Below, piece after piece: positions 18,912-27,458 of a stretch of 64,000 nt of DNA (position 1 is the first letter of the stretch; every line of letters begins with the position of its first letter). The stretch lies in assembly GCA_048262655.1 (NCBI GenBank), contig JBLXEY010000002.1, positions 186,001-250,000 on the forward strand. Direction: 5' to 3'. A program made the position numbers and the translations under genes. The notes under the pieces are model-generated. The model did not search any database and was not told the DNA's origin. It was given only the letters and a program-made list of their open reading frames with translations. This stretch comes from JABMNT01 sp048262655 (GTDB lineage: Bacteria > Pseudomonadota > Alphaproteobacteria > Rhodospirillales > Casp-alpha2).

Positions 18912-19472
18912 CTAGCTGGTCATGAACTTTTCGTAAAGCGACGTGCCATGCGGCTTTTTCAGCTTATCGATCTGTTTTCCAAGGCGCTTTTCCTCTTCTT
19001 CCAGTTCGCGCTCCAGCTTTTTAATGCGTTTGTTCAGGTTTTCGATCCTGACCAGGCGTGTCGCCCGTTTAATGCCATCCTTGCGGTTCTTATAACGCCG
19101 AAAGCGCGCACCACCGGCAACGAATAGCATGATGAATCCGGCCAAAAGGCACACAATCCCGCCGGCCAGATAATTCACTTTTTCAAGACTGATGGCCGTC
19201 CCCCAAAAACCAATGGTAATCATGGCGGCTGCCGAGACGAATAACACGCGCCGTGAATTGATCTCATCATATTTCTGGGAGTTCTGGGTTTCCGCAATGG
19301 CCAGCGCGATCTCCGTTTTGGCCATGATTTGCCATTTCTTAAACGACATGCCCTCCGCCAAGGTGCGTCCATCACGGATAAACTTCTCCAAACGCCGGAT
19401 CACATACTCCGCATGTTCTTCCGGCGTCGGGTTACCGCTTAAATTGGGTACCTTAAAATCGTCATTGCTCAT
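18912..19472 (-). CDS. Membrane protein with C-terminal coiled coil, unknown
   Basis: The protein has 186 residues from ATG 19472 (MSNDDFKVPN), with GAGGG upstream. Two adjacent membrane segments (about residues 80-100 and 105-127) are followed by a basic stretch and a charged coiled coil (ENLNKRIKKLERELEEEEKRLGKQ). No family is recognised. It lies convergent to otnI and 92 nt downstream of valS on the same strand. Confidence 0.7.
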   Translation of the reverse strand: MSNDDFKVPNLSGNPTPEEHAEYVIRRLEKFIRDGRTLAEGMSFKKWQIMAKTEIALAIAETQNSQKYDEINSRRVLFVSAAAMITIGFWGTAISLEKVNYLAGGIVCLLAGFIMLFVAGGARFRRYKNRKDGIKRATRLVRIENLNKRIKKLERELEEEEKRLGKQIDKLKKPHGTSLYEKFMTS

Positions 19473-19564
19473 AGCACGAGCCCTCACCCATCAATCAAAT
19501 CAACCGTACTTATAGCCGAAAAGACGTTAAGGAATCGTAAGGCAGGCTTCTTTAGCGAATATAT

Positions 19565-22219
19565 TTACCCCAAAACCGCTAACCGCTCCCGCGCTTCTTC
19601 CAGTTTGACTTTGGTCTGTTGTGCGTCGCTCAGTTTTTGACGTTCGGTTGCGACGACTTCATCGGGGGCGTTGGCGACGAACTTTTGGTTGTCGAGTTTC
19701 TTCTCGAAGCGCTCGATCTCACTGATTTGTTTTGTGATCTCTTTATCGAGACGTGATTTTTCTTCTGTGATATCAATGGCTTCGGCGATGGGCAAAATGA
19801 TTGTCGCTTCGTCGATAACATCTTGCACGGCACCTGCCGGGACGTCGCCAGTTAGTGGTTCAATCGATGACAAGCGGGCGACACGCATCAACAACTCGGC
19901 GTGTGTTGTCATGCAGTGCTGGGCTTTATCCCCGGCATCTTTCAGGATCAACGGGATTTTAGCTGCCGGTGGCACGTTCATTTCAGACCGGATGGTGCGG
20001 ATTTGCGATATCAGGCGAACGACCCAATCCATTTCGGCATTGGCATCGGCGTTGATCAGGGCGTCATCCAAGACAGGCCAATCGGAGATGATCAGCGGGT
20101 TTTTGCGCGTATCAGAAAGTTCCCCCCACAGTTCTTCGGTGATGAACGGGGTTACCGGATGCATCAGCAGCAGGATTTGATCAAGCACCCATGCGGCCGT
20201 GGCACGCGTCTCCGCACGCGCCGCTTCGTCGTCGCCCATAAACATCGGCTTGGCAAATTCAACGTACCAATCGCAGAACGTATTCCAGGTAAACTGGTAG
20301 ATGGAACTGGCCGCATCATTAAAGCGATACGCATCAATGGCACCCGACATGGCGCGTTCGGCTTCTGTTACCTTGCCAACGATCCATTTGTTGAGCGTTA
20401 ACTCGACGGATGCCGGATCAAAGCCTTCAATGGGATGGCATTCGTTCATTTGACAGAAACGCGCGGCGTTCCAAAGCTTTGTGCAGAAATTGCGATAGCC
20501 TTCAACTCGTTGGGTCGAGAGTTTAACGTCCCTGCCCTGTGCGGCGAAGGCGGTCAGTGTGAAGCGCAGGGCATCGGCGCCATAGCTTTCGATCAGTTCC
20601 AGCGGGTCAATGACATTGCCTTTGGATTTAGACATCTTCTGGCCGTTTTCATCACGAACCAGCGCATGGATATAGACCGTGTGGAACGGCACTTCGTCCA
20701 TGAAGTGAATGCCCATCATCATCATCCGTGCAACCCAGAAGAAGATGATATCAAATCCAGTGATCAATACATCCGTCTGGTAGTAACGTTCGACTTCAGG
20801 GGTATCTTCCGGCCAACCAAGCGTTGAGAACGGCCACAGAGCCGACGAGAACCAGGTGTCGAGTACGTCGGGGTCGCGCACCAACTCAACGTCATGTCCG
20901 TAGCGTTTGCGGGCGGCGGCGTGGGCGGTTTCTTCGTCGAGTTCAACAAAGATATCGCCTTCCGGGCCGAACCATGCCGGGATTTGATGGCCCCACCAGA
21001 TCTGGCGCGAAACACACCAGGGCTGGATATTGCGCATCCATTCAAAATAAGTGTTTTCCCAGTTTTTCGGAACAAACCTGGTTTGCTCTTGTTCGACAGC
21101 CGTGATCGCCGGGCCCGCCAGACGCTGGGCATCAACAAACCACTGGTCCATGAGCCACGGCTCAATGACAACACCGGAACGGTCGCCATAGGGAATGGTC
21201 ATGGCGTTGTCTTCAATTTTATCCAAAAGCCCCAGGCTTTCGATCTCGGCCAGAATTTTGTCGCGCGCTTCAAAGCGATCCATGCCCCGATAGGCCTCAG
21301 GAACATTATCGTTCATTGTGGCCGACTTATCGAAGATGTTAATGAGCTTCAAGTTGTGGCGTTTGCCGACTTCGAAGTCATTAAAGTCGTGGGCGGGTGT
21401 CATCTTAACCGCGCCAGTCCCCTTTTCCGGGTCCGCATATTCATCGGCAACGATCAGCAGTTTGCGGCCCACAATCGGCAAAATACAGTGTTTGCCAACC
21501 AAGTCCATGTAGCGGTCATCATCGGGGTGAACGGCAACGGCAACATCACCCAACATGGTTTCCGGGCGTGTCGTTCCGATGGTAATGAACTCGCCGTCCC
21601 GGTCTTCGATCGGGTATTTGAAATACCACATCTTGCCAGTGATTTCGCGTTGTTCGACTTCCAGATCGGATATGGCGGTGTGTAATTTGGGGTCCCAGTT
21701 CACCAGGCGCTTATCGCGATAGATGAGGCCCGCTCTATGGAGTTCAACGAAGACTTTGACGACGGCTTCGCTCAATCCGTCATCCATCGTGAAGCGTTCA
21801 CGTGACCAATCGCAGGACGCGCCCAGACGCCGAAGCTGCTTGGTAATGGTCCCGCCGGATTCCGCTTTCCACTTCCAAACTTGTTCAATGAACTTTTCGC
21901 GGCCGTGATCGTGCCGGGTTTCGCCTTTTTCCGCCATTTGACGCTCAACAACCATCTGCGTGGCGATGCCCGCGTGATCCGTGCCAGGCTGCCAAAGAAC
22001 GTCAAACCCTTTCATGCGCTTGTAGCGGACCAGAATATCCTGAAGCGTGTTGTTCAGTGCATGGCCCATGTGCAGGCTGCCGGTGACGTTTGGCGGCGGA
22101 ATGACAATGGTGTATGGCTTTGCGTCGGGGCGCTTGCCACAGGAAAAGACACCTGATGTTTCCCAGGATTCATAATGTTTTTCTTCAATTTCGTCGGGAC
22201 GATATGTCTTTTCCAGCAT
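19565..22219 (-). CDS. valS: Valyl-tRNA synthetase
   Basis: This is an 884-residue class I synthetase. The HIGH-type motif (PPNVTGSLHMGHAL, near residue 47) and KMSKSKGN motif (near residue 528) are intact. The C-terminal coiled-coil arm (DKEITKQISEIERFEKKLDN) that contacts tRNA is present. It also edits threonine. It lies 122 nt downstream of the popZ-like gene on the same strand. Confidence 0.97.
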   Translation of the reverse strand: MLEKTYRPDEIEEKHYESWETSGVFSCGKRPDAKPYTIVIPPPNVTGSLHMGHALNNTLQDILVRYKRMKGFDVLWQPGTDHAGIATQMVVERQMAEKGETRHDHGREKFIEQVWKWKAESGGTITKQLRRLGASCDWSRERFTMDDGLSEAVVKVFVELHRAGLIYRDKRLVNWDPKLHTAISDLEVEQREITGKMWYFKYPIEDRDGEFITIGTTRPETMLGDVAVAVHPDDDRYMDLVGKHCILPIVGRKLLIVADEYADPEKGTGAVKMTPAHDFNDFEVGKRHNLKLINIFDKSATMNDNVPEAYRGMDRFEARDKILAEIESLGLLDKIEDNAMTIPYGDRSGVVIEPWLMDQWFVDAQRLAGPAITAVEQEQTRFVPKNWENTYFEWMRNIQPWCVSRQIWWGHQIPAWFGPEGDIFVELDEETAHAAARKRYGHDVELVRDPDVLDTWFSSALWPFSTLGWPEDTPEVERYYQTDVLITGFDIIFFWVARMMMMGIHFMDEVPFHTVYIHALVRDENGQKMSKSKGNVIDPLELIESYGADALRFTLTAFAAQGRDVKLSTQRVEGYRNFCTKLWNAARFCQMNECHPIEGFDPASVELTLNKWIVGKVTEAERAMSGAIDAYRFNDAASSIYQFTWNTFCDWYVEFAKPMFMGDDEAARAETRATAAWVLDQILLLMHPVTPFITEELWGELSDTRKNPLIISDWPVLDDALINADANAEMDWVVRLISQIRTIRSEMNVPPAAKIPLILKDAGDKAQHCMTTHAELLMRVARLSSIEPLTGDVPAGAVQDVIDEATIILPIAEAIDITEEKSRLDKEITKQISEIERFEKKLDNQKFVANAPDEVVATERQKLSDAQQTKVKLEEARERLAVLG

Positions 22220-22341
22220 AGCCGGGATCCTTCATGGTGTTTTCGATTACAAGCGAGACATTTTCTACTCTGCAAGACACGCGTGTTCAAGTATCCGCAA
22301 CAGATACCGGCGCTTTTAGCTCATAGAAGTGCCAATGGGGA

Positions 22342-23088
22342 TTAAAGGTCGTCGAGATCCAGCCGTTCTGCCCGATTGACCATCAGATCGATCTCTTTCT
22401 TGACCAAACGTTCGATCAAATAGGGCAGATTGCGATCCAGCCATTCACGCAATATGGGTTTGAGCATCTCGCGGACTATCCCCTCAAGGGTCATGTCGCG
22501 CGATGTTGCATCCACATGCATATCACGACGGTCGAGAATTTTTGCTGCCAATTCAGACAACACATCTACGGATGCCCGTGCGGTTGGTTGCGACAGAATT
22601 TCACTCGCGACCATATCTGGCGTCAACTCCAGCATCTCAATCATTGGCTCTGGAATTGGTGGCGGCGGCGGTGGTGGCGCAGGCTGCGGTGCCGGTTCCG
22701 GAATGGGTTCTGGCTCCGGCTCTGGCTCGAACACCACTTCTGGTTCTGGCTCGGGTTCCGGTTCAGGAATGGGTTCCGGCTCTGGCTCCGGCTCAGGAAT
22801 GGGTTCTGGTTCTGGCTCGGGTTCCGGCTCAGGTTCTGGCTCGGGTTCTGGCTCCGGCTCGGGTTCTGGTTCAGGAATAGGTTCTGGCTCGGGTTCCGGT
22901 TCCGGTTCTGGCTCCGGTTCTGGCTCAGGAACGGGCTCTGGCTCCGGTTCGGGAGCGGGTTCTTCTACGGCTTCTGGTTCCCCGGCTCCATCTTCGTCTT
23001 CCTCCGCCAAAATGCGGCGGATCGACGCCAGGATATCTTCCATCGATGGCTCTTGGCCATCTTCCACCTGTGCTGTTTCTTCACTCAT
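22342..23088 (-). CDS. popZ: Polar organizing protein PopZ (DUF2497) with long Pro-Glu repeat
   Basis: The protein has 248 residues. The N-terminal helix QEPSMEDILASIRRILAEED and the C-terminal DUF2497 region (about residues 185-245, with MLKPILREWLDRNLPYLIERL) match PopZ, the alphaproteobacterial pole hub that self-assembles and anchors ParB-parS. Between them, residues about 45-150 are almost pure Pro-Glu repeats, then a run of prolines. PopZ always has an acidic, proline-rich linker, but this one is unusually regular and about twice the Caulobacter length. A position beside valS supports the name. Confidence 0.88.
   Translation of the reverse strand: MSEETAQVEDGQEPSMEDILASIRRILAEEDEDGAGEPEAVEEPAPEPEPEPVPEPEPEPEPEPEPEPEPIPEPEPEPEPEPEPEPEPEPEPEPEPIPEPEPEPEPIPEPEPEPEPEVVFEPEPEPEPIPEPAPQPAPPPPPPPIPEPMIEMLELTPDMVASEILSQPTARASVDVLSELAAKILDRRDMHVDATSRDMTLEGIVREMLKPILREWLDRNLPYLIERLVKKEIDLMVNRAERLDLDDL
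22675..22960. repeat. Hexanucleotide-like Pro-Glu coding repeat in popZ
   Basis: About 285 nt of imperfect CCNGAR (minus strand) repeats encode Pro-Glu dipeptides, occasionally broken by Pro-Ile-Pro or Pro-Val-Pro. Synonymous variation between units is high, but some 18-30 nt blocks recur, so expansion or contraction by slippage is likely. Confidence 0.85.
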
Positions 23089-23221
23089 CTTTTAACCCGC
23101 CCGACCATAGGATCGCATATCGTACGCATTTTAGTGTTAACAAACGGTAACCATATAAATGATTGATATAAAGGCCCGAATTGTCGCACGATTTTTTATG
23201 CCCCCCGAATGCGGTTTTTAT

Positions 23222-24652
23222 CTATTGAGCATCGCCCGTTGAGCGACCCCCAAACCATTTGTCCTTAACTTCGCGATAGTGTTCGCGCGGGTCATACAAG
23301 GTGACCGGAAGCTCCAGATCTCTGGCTGTCAATTGTCCCATCGCAGACTTCAGCTCATAAATCGCGACCACTTCGTCGCGCTGGGCCCGAACGTGAGAGA
23401 CGCGGGAATCAAGGAGTTCCTGTTCGGCATCTAAAACATCGAGAACCGTACGCGATCCAACAGAAGCTTCACGCTCAACGCCTTCCAATGCGATGACGTT
23501 GGCTTCGATCTGCGTTGCAAAAGCGGAAACCCGGGCTTGTGCCGTAATCAGCCCTTCCCACGCACTCGCACCACTGGCGACGGATTGTCTGCGTTGCTCA
23601 TCGATCACAAAAGCTTGCTGAGCGGCAGTCTGCCGAGCTTCGCGAAGTCTCGAATAGACACCGCCCTGCTGATAAAGAGGGATCGTGATGCCAATACTGA
23701 TATCTGCTGTGTCGCTTCGTCCCTGCTCTCCTGCTCCTTCGAAGGCTCTCGAAAGTCCAGCAGTCAGCTCAACCTCAGGCAATAATTCACCCAAAACACC
23801 ATCGGCAGAGTCAATTGACGCCCGGCGGTCAAATTCAGCACTCAGAACGGCAGGGTTTTTCGTTGCCGCAAGCTTAAGCGCATCTTCTTTCGTTTCTGGC
23901 AAATCACCCGGCAAATCGGGAACCTGCAGATTTGCGGGAGCGCTTTCTCCGACAACATTGCGGTATTCGGCACGGGCAATTTCCAAATCACCTTCCGACT
24001 GAATGCGGTCCGCTGTCGTCCGGGCTAAACGCGCCTCGGCCTGATGGACGTCGGTGCGGGTAATCTCACCCACTTCAAAACGGTCCCGTGTGGCTTCCAG
24101 TTGTCGTTTCAGGACCTGTTCGTTGTTCAGGTTCAGCTTGAGAACCGCTTCTTCACGAAACACATCCATATAGGCGGAAATCACACTTAAGAGAACGGAT
24201 TGTTCGGTCGCCAACAATCGGGCGCGTTCGGCGCGCACGGTGTTTTCGGCTTCGCTGGTAGCGGAAAGGGTGCGGCCACCGCGGAACAGCGGCTGGGTCA
24301 CGTCGATGCCGGCACTTTGTTGCTGGCGCCACTGTTCGCGGCCGGAGCCTGTCGCATTGGTGTTTGTGACGTCGGCAAAGCCGGCATCAACATTCATGGA
24401 AACATCAGGCCGCCAATTGGCGAGCGCTTGTGGCACTTCTTCATCTGTCGCCCGCAGGCTGGCACGCCGCGCCAGCAGCGTCGGGTTGTTTTGGTAAGCC
24501 GCTGTTAACGCATCGACGAGTGATTGCGCTTTCACGACAGAAGGCGTCAGCGCCGTCGAGCCCATGGCAACAGCGACAAAACCTGCCGCATAACAAAGCT
24601 GCCGCACTTTCTTTTTCTTGTTTTTAATGAGGGAGTTAAAGGTAAACGTCAT
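23222..24652 (-). CDS. tolC: TolC-family outer-membrane efflux channel
   Basis: The protein has 476 residues: signal peptide (cut near VVKAQS), then the duplicated outer-membrane efflux repeat. The start of the mature protein (SLVDALTAAYQNNPTLLARRA) and the AEARLARTTADRIQSEGDL and VLDAEQELLDSRVSHVRAQRD helices are typical. It forms the trimeric exit duct for type I secretion and RND pumps. No pump genes are adjacent; tolC downstream of a pcm-like gene is the common alphaproteobacterial order. Confidence 0.93.
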   Translation of the reverse strand: MTFTFNSLIKNKKKKVRQLCYAAGFVAVAMGSTALTPSVVKAQSLVDALTAAYQNNPTLLARRASLRATDEEVPQALANWRPDVSMNVDAGFADVTNTNATGSGREQWRQQQSAGIDVTQPLFRGGRTLSATSEAENTVRAERARLLATEQSVLLSVISAYMDVFREEAVLKLNLNNEQVLKRQLEATRDRFEVGEITRTDVHQAEARLARTTADRIQSEGDLEIARAEYRNVVGESAPANLQVPDLPGDLPETKEDALKLAATKNPAVLSAEFDRRASIDSADGVLGELLPEVELTAGLSRAFEGAGEQGRSDTADISIGITIPLYQQGGVYSRLREARQTAAQQAFVIDEQRRQSVASGASAWEGLITAQARVSAFATQIEANVIALEGVEREASVGSRTVLDVLDAEQELLDSRVSHVRAQRDEVVAIYELKSAMGQLTARDLELPVTLYDPREHYREVKDKWFGGRSTGDAQ

Positions 24653-24853
24653 AGCCCAGGATTTCCAAACGTTAAAATAAATTCCGCATTATATCAGCCA
24701 GATACAACGCCCTAGGTCAATAGGGCCTTGTTTTCCGCAGAAAATCAACGTTTTTTGCAGGTCCGCACAGACTCAAAACCAAAAAAAGTTCGACATTGCC
24801 CCATTGATTCGCAACCCGGGCATGTCCGCTAAAGGTTTGTTATGGCTGAATGT

Positions 24854-25519
24854 TTAAAAACTAAAGGCAACTTCGCGATCAAATCCAGGCAGCAACGGGG
24901 TGCTGGCATCAAAGATATCCCGGCCAGAGACCGCCCCGTGATTGCGCTGCATATAATGTGCGCTGCCCAATCCCCCGGGTTTATCGAGCATGGCGATTAA
25001 GCGTCCACCGTCGGCCAGTTGATCAGAAATTTCATTTGGGATATTAGCGACGGCACCGTCAAAAAAGATGACGTCATAAGGCGCTTGCTTTGGGGCGCCG
25101 GCGTTGAGCGGGCCTTCAATGATGGCGACATTGTCGATGCCCAGATCAGACAGGTTTCGGGTGGCTTGCTGAGCCATTCCGGCATCACTCTCAACCGCAA
25201 CGACCGTATCCACAATTTGGCCGAGTAATGCCGTGTTATATCCGGTTCCACAGCCAATCGACAAAGCAACGTCAGAGGACTTCAGGTTGAGTTCCTGCAA
25301 CAGGCGCGCTGAAACCATCGGTTCCATCAAAAAACGACCATCGCCCAGCGACAGGGCTTCATCGACATAAGCCAGGCTTTTCTTGGCACTGGGGACGAAC
25401 ATTTCCCTGGGTAATTCCATCATGGCATCGATGACCCGGGAATCTGTGACCCGGCTCGGCAGAATCTGACAATCGACCATTGTGCGACGTGTGGCAGCAA
25501 AATCCATATTACGGCTCAT
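24854..25519 (-). CDS. Second protein-L-isoaspartate methyltransferase-like protein
   Basis: The protein has 221 residues. The SAM motif VALSIGCGTGYNTALLGQ is near residue 82. RTMVDCQILPSRVTDSRVIDAMMELPREMFVP is the typical opening of the alphaproteobacterial tolC-linked Pcm paralogue. It differs clearly from the pcm at 581-1219, and its substrate is not established. Confidence 0.85.
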   Translation of the reverse strand: MSRNMDFAATRRTMVDCQILPSRVTDSRVIDAMMELPREMFVPSAKKSLAYVDEALSLGDGRFLMEPMVSARLLQELNLKSSDVALSIGCGTGYNTALLGQIVDTVVAVESDAGMAQQATRNLSDLGIDNVAIIEGPLNAGAPKQAPYDVIFFDGAVANIPNEISDQLADGGRLIAMLDKPGGLGSAHYMQRNHGAVSGRDIFDASTPLLPGFDREVAFSF

Positions 25520-25753
25520 ATTCTATCAATTAATATCCTTTGACCTATAATCCGTTGCGTCGCCGATGACAATGCTGACGTAGTAACATTGGCGGGTTTT
25601 CTGGTGATTTCCCGGTTTTCCAGGGGTCGACAAAATATTATTAAAAATGCGGCAAACAGCCGCTTGACTGCGCCGATTTCTGCGTCTAGTTTCCGGTGCC
25701 TCGTTACCGAGGTTGGACGGCCAATCAGGTCGATTGATCTTAGAGAGGTGTCT

Positions 25754-25827
25754 GGCGCGGTGGCGGAGAGGCTACGCAGCGGATTGCAAATCCGTGAACA
25801 CCGGTTCGAATCCGGTCCGCGCCTCCA
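25754..25827 (+). tRNA. tRNA-Cys (GCA)
   Basis: Acceptor arms GGCGCGG and CCGCGCC pair. The anticodon loop ATTGCAAAT carries GCA, the T arm is CCGGTTCGAATCCGG, discriminator T, and CCA is encoded. The length is 74 nt. It precedes tRNA-Asn by 10 nt, and the two are probably co-transcribed. Confidence 0.97.
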
Positions 25828-25837
25828 ATATGCCTGA

Positions 25838-25913
25838 TCCGGCATAGCTCAGTTGGTAGAGCAGCTGACTGTTAATCAGCTTGTCACAGGTTCGAGTCCT
25901 GTTGCCGGAGCCA
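25838..25913 (+). tRNA. tRNA-Asn (GTT), integration target
   Basis: Acceptor arms TCCGGCA and TGCCGGA pair. The anticodon loop CTGTTAATC carries GTT, the T arm is ACAGGTTCGAGTCCTGT, discriminator G, CCA encoded, 76 nt. The element's left attachment site begins at 25865, so the 3' half of the gene is now element-derived sequence identical to the original and the tRNA stays intact. Confidence 0.97.
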
Positions 25914-25923
25914 ATTAAAACAA
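25865..25923 (+). repeat. attL: 59-bp direct repeat, left copy
   Basis: Exact 59-nt match to 47591-47649. It starts in the anticodon stem of tRNA-Asn (CTGACTGTTAATC) and ends ten nt past CCA. This is a classic tRNA-3' attachment core for a tyrosine recombinase. Confidence 0.97.
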
Positions 25924-25953
25924 GGGGTTAGCCAGAAATGGTTAGCCCCTTGT
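25921..25953 (+). terminator. Element-supplied terminator for the tRNA operon
   Basis: A long stem, CAAGGGGTTAGCC paired with GGTTAGCCCCTTG (with G-T pairs) around AGAAAT, is followed by TCGTTTTG. It replaces the host terminator that the insertion displaced to 47651. Confidence 0.8.
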
Positions 25954-25959
25954 CGTTTT

Positions 25960-25984
25960 GGGGTAGCATTTAGGGTAGCAAAAT
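25960..25984. promoter_or_regulatory. Putative integrase arm-type sites, left end
   Basis: GGGGTAGC (25960) and AGGGTAGC (25972) are 12 nt apart. The 16-mer TTTAGGGTAGCAAAAT at 25969-25984 recurs exactly at 47453-47468 near the other end. Short repeats flanking the core on both sides fit arm-type binding sites of a tyrosine recombinase. Confidence 0.65.
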
Positions 25985-26008
25985 ACTTTAAAAATTAGGT
26001 TTTCACCC

Positions 26009-26398
26009 TTAACCATCACGCTTCCATAATGGTTGAGCCCTAGCATCATCATTGCCTGACATTGTTTGCAGCTTAACTGATTTTGCATGAATCGTAGCGC
26101 TACTTTTGTGGAGTATTACAATCTCGTGTGTGGTTGTGAAAAAAAAGAGCCATATTTTTGTATATTGAACTCTGAGGTTTGGCCCATCGTCGCCTAACCC
26201 CTTTTCGGTATTCTTTATAGTGAAATGACAGTTGTCTGACCCATTGACTAAGTCCGTCCATTCTCTGACCTTACCCGCCTTCGCTTGAAGGAATTGTGAA
26301 TCGGCTGGGCATGTAGCCAAAGATTCTTGAGCAAACTGACCGCCGAATAGCCCTAAAATAGCTACGGTTATAGCAGCGAGAAAACCTAACCAATTCAT
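26009..26398 (-). CDS. Small exported protein, unknown
   Basis: The protein has 129 residues with a hydrophobic N-terminal segment (about residues 4-23) that reads as a signal peptide or anchor. Two cysteines (CPADSQFL and NCHFTI) may pair. A strong GGGGGT ribosome-binding site lies upstream. No family is recognised. It is the leftmost element gene. Confidence 0.6.
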   Translation of the reverse strand: MNWLGFLAAITVAILGLFGGQFAQESLATCPADSQFLQAKAGKVREWTDLVNGSDNCHFTIKNTEKGLGDDGPNLRVQYTKIWLFFFTTTHEIVILHKSSATIHAKSVKLQTMSGNDDARAQPLWKRDG

Positions 26399-26496
26399 GC
26401 TACCCCCTATCAGTTTATAAAACAGTAACGACTTAAAATGCCGTTAAGGTTATTGTTGGCCACTTTAAAATCCTCGCCCCCATTTCTCAGCTTTAA

Positions 26497-26940
26497 TCAC
26501 TGTAAGCACCTCAACATCTCTTTTCTCGGGTCACGTGCAAGCGAGGTCGCTTCTTTTAGGTATTCTTGCTGTTCATTTTTGTTAATGCTGCCTCCTTCAA
26601 CAATACGATTCGCGAGCTCTTTCACACGCTCAGACATTCTCCCGTACATCGCCTGGGACTGGCACTCACAAAAGCTTTTAACCGCAGATGATCCGCCGTC
26701 ATATAGTTTAATGATGGCATTTGTCTCAGCTTCCGTTGAGCGTGATTTGCGCATTTCAGCCTCAAACGCTTTTCGCGAAGCCTTCATATTTTCAAAGTAT
26801 GGACGACCGTCTAGCATCATCGACTGATACTGTATTATGCATCTCTGATTCATTGACGCGAGGACTTTCGGCGAAGCGATTGAGTAGGTTGGAGCCAATA
26901 TGACAATTAGCATAAATACTGAAACCAACGGGTATTGCAT
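26497..26940 (-). CDS. Exported alpha-helical protein, unknown
   Basis: The protein has 147 residues. The signal peptide (MQYPLVSVFMLIVILAPTYSIAS) gives a mature, charged helical protein with four cysteines, two of them in CECQ. The GGAG ribosome-binding site is at good spacing. No family is recognised. Confidence 0.6.
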   Translation of the reverse strand: MQYPLVSVFMLIVILAPTYSIASPKVLASMNQRCIIQYQSMMLDGRPYFENMKASRKAFEAEMRKSRSTEAETNAIIKLYDGGSSAVKSFCECQSQAMYGRMSERVKELANRIVEGGSINKNEQQEYLKEATSLARDPRKEMLRCLQ

Positions 26941-27013
26941 ATATTCGACTCCATAAATTTTAACTAATCTTATTAAATTAGATTAGTTTTATAGATGCTC
27001 ACCACTCGTCAAC

Positions 27014-27202
27014 TTAGTGGCAGTGAACCACACCTGCCTTACGATCCATGTGGCAGCACTGACCGGCTGGTGAACTTTTCCTGCATCCGCCGCCATGCTC
27101 CGCAATGTTCTCTTCGTAGGATGGGGTTGGGCTAAAAGCTTTTGTCTCGTTTGCGACCAAAATAACTGATACTGTAAAGACGGCGATAATAAGCAGCTTC
27201 AT
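27014..27202 (-). CDS. Small secreted Cys/His-rich protein
   Basis: The protein has 62 residues from ATG 27202 (MKLLIIAVF), with GGGAGAG upstream; a longer reading frame lacks a start signal. A signal peptide is followed by HGGGCRKSSPAGQCCHMDRKAG and a terminal HCH. The C/H pattern resembles the short YHYH-type motif of phage and secreted nuclease-associated proteins (GCHxDxKTGxxHCH) and probably binds metal. Confidence 0.65.
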   Translation of the reverse strand: MKLLIIAVFTVSVILVANETKAFSPTPSYEENIAEHGGGCRKSSPAGQCCHMDRKAGVVHCH

Positions 27203-27254
27203 TTCATCATCTCTCCCGTTTTTCGATATACGATTATAGAGAGTAGTGGCGAAT

Positions 27255-27458
27255 TTTATATCTGTCAAAAGTTGATTAGCCAGTTCTGTTTAGTGAAGGA
27301 GTCAATATTTGTGGGGCTACTCGATGCAGAAAAACTTCGAACTTCCTAAATTATGTGCCGGAATAATTAAGCACCAAGTTCCAAAGCGCGAAGCTTATCC
27401 AGAGTTGTGTATGTAGTGCTCATACGCTTTAATCCTTGTAATATATACGGGGGTGAAA
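27255..27458 (+). promoter_or_regulatory. Leader region A, shared with the nuclease gene
   Basis: Four blocks recur in the same order upstream of the nuclease gene: the 19-mer TTTATATCTGTCAAAAGTT (27255-27273), CGATGCAGAAAA (27322-27333), CTTCCTAAATTAT (27342-27354) and ACGGGGGTGAA (27447-27457). The last holds the ribosome-binding site. Spacing between blocks differs in the two copies, so these look like constrained sites rather than a recent duplication. Confidence 0.7.

Noticed and set aside
22430..23095. Gly-Ser repeat protein on the plus strand
   Set aside because: It is the antisense of the popZ Pro-Glu repeat; popZ ends match a known family.
25516..25845. 109-residue minus-strand frame
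   Set aside because: It runs across tRNA-Cys and the start of tRNA-Asn.
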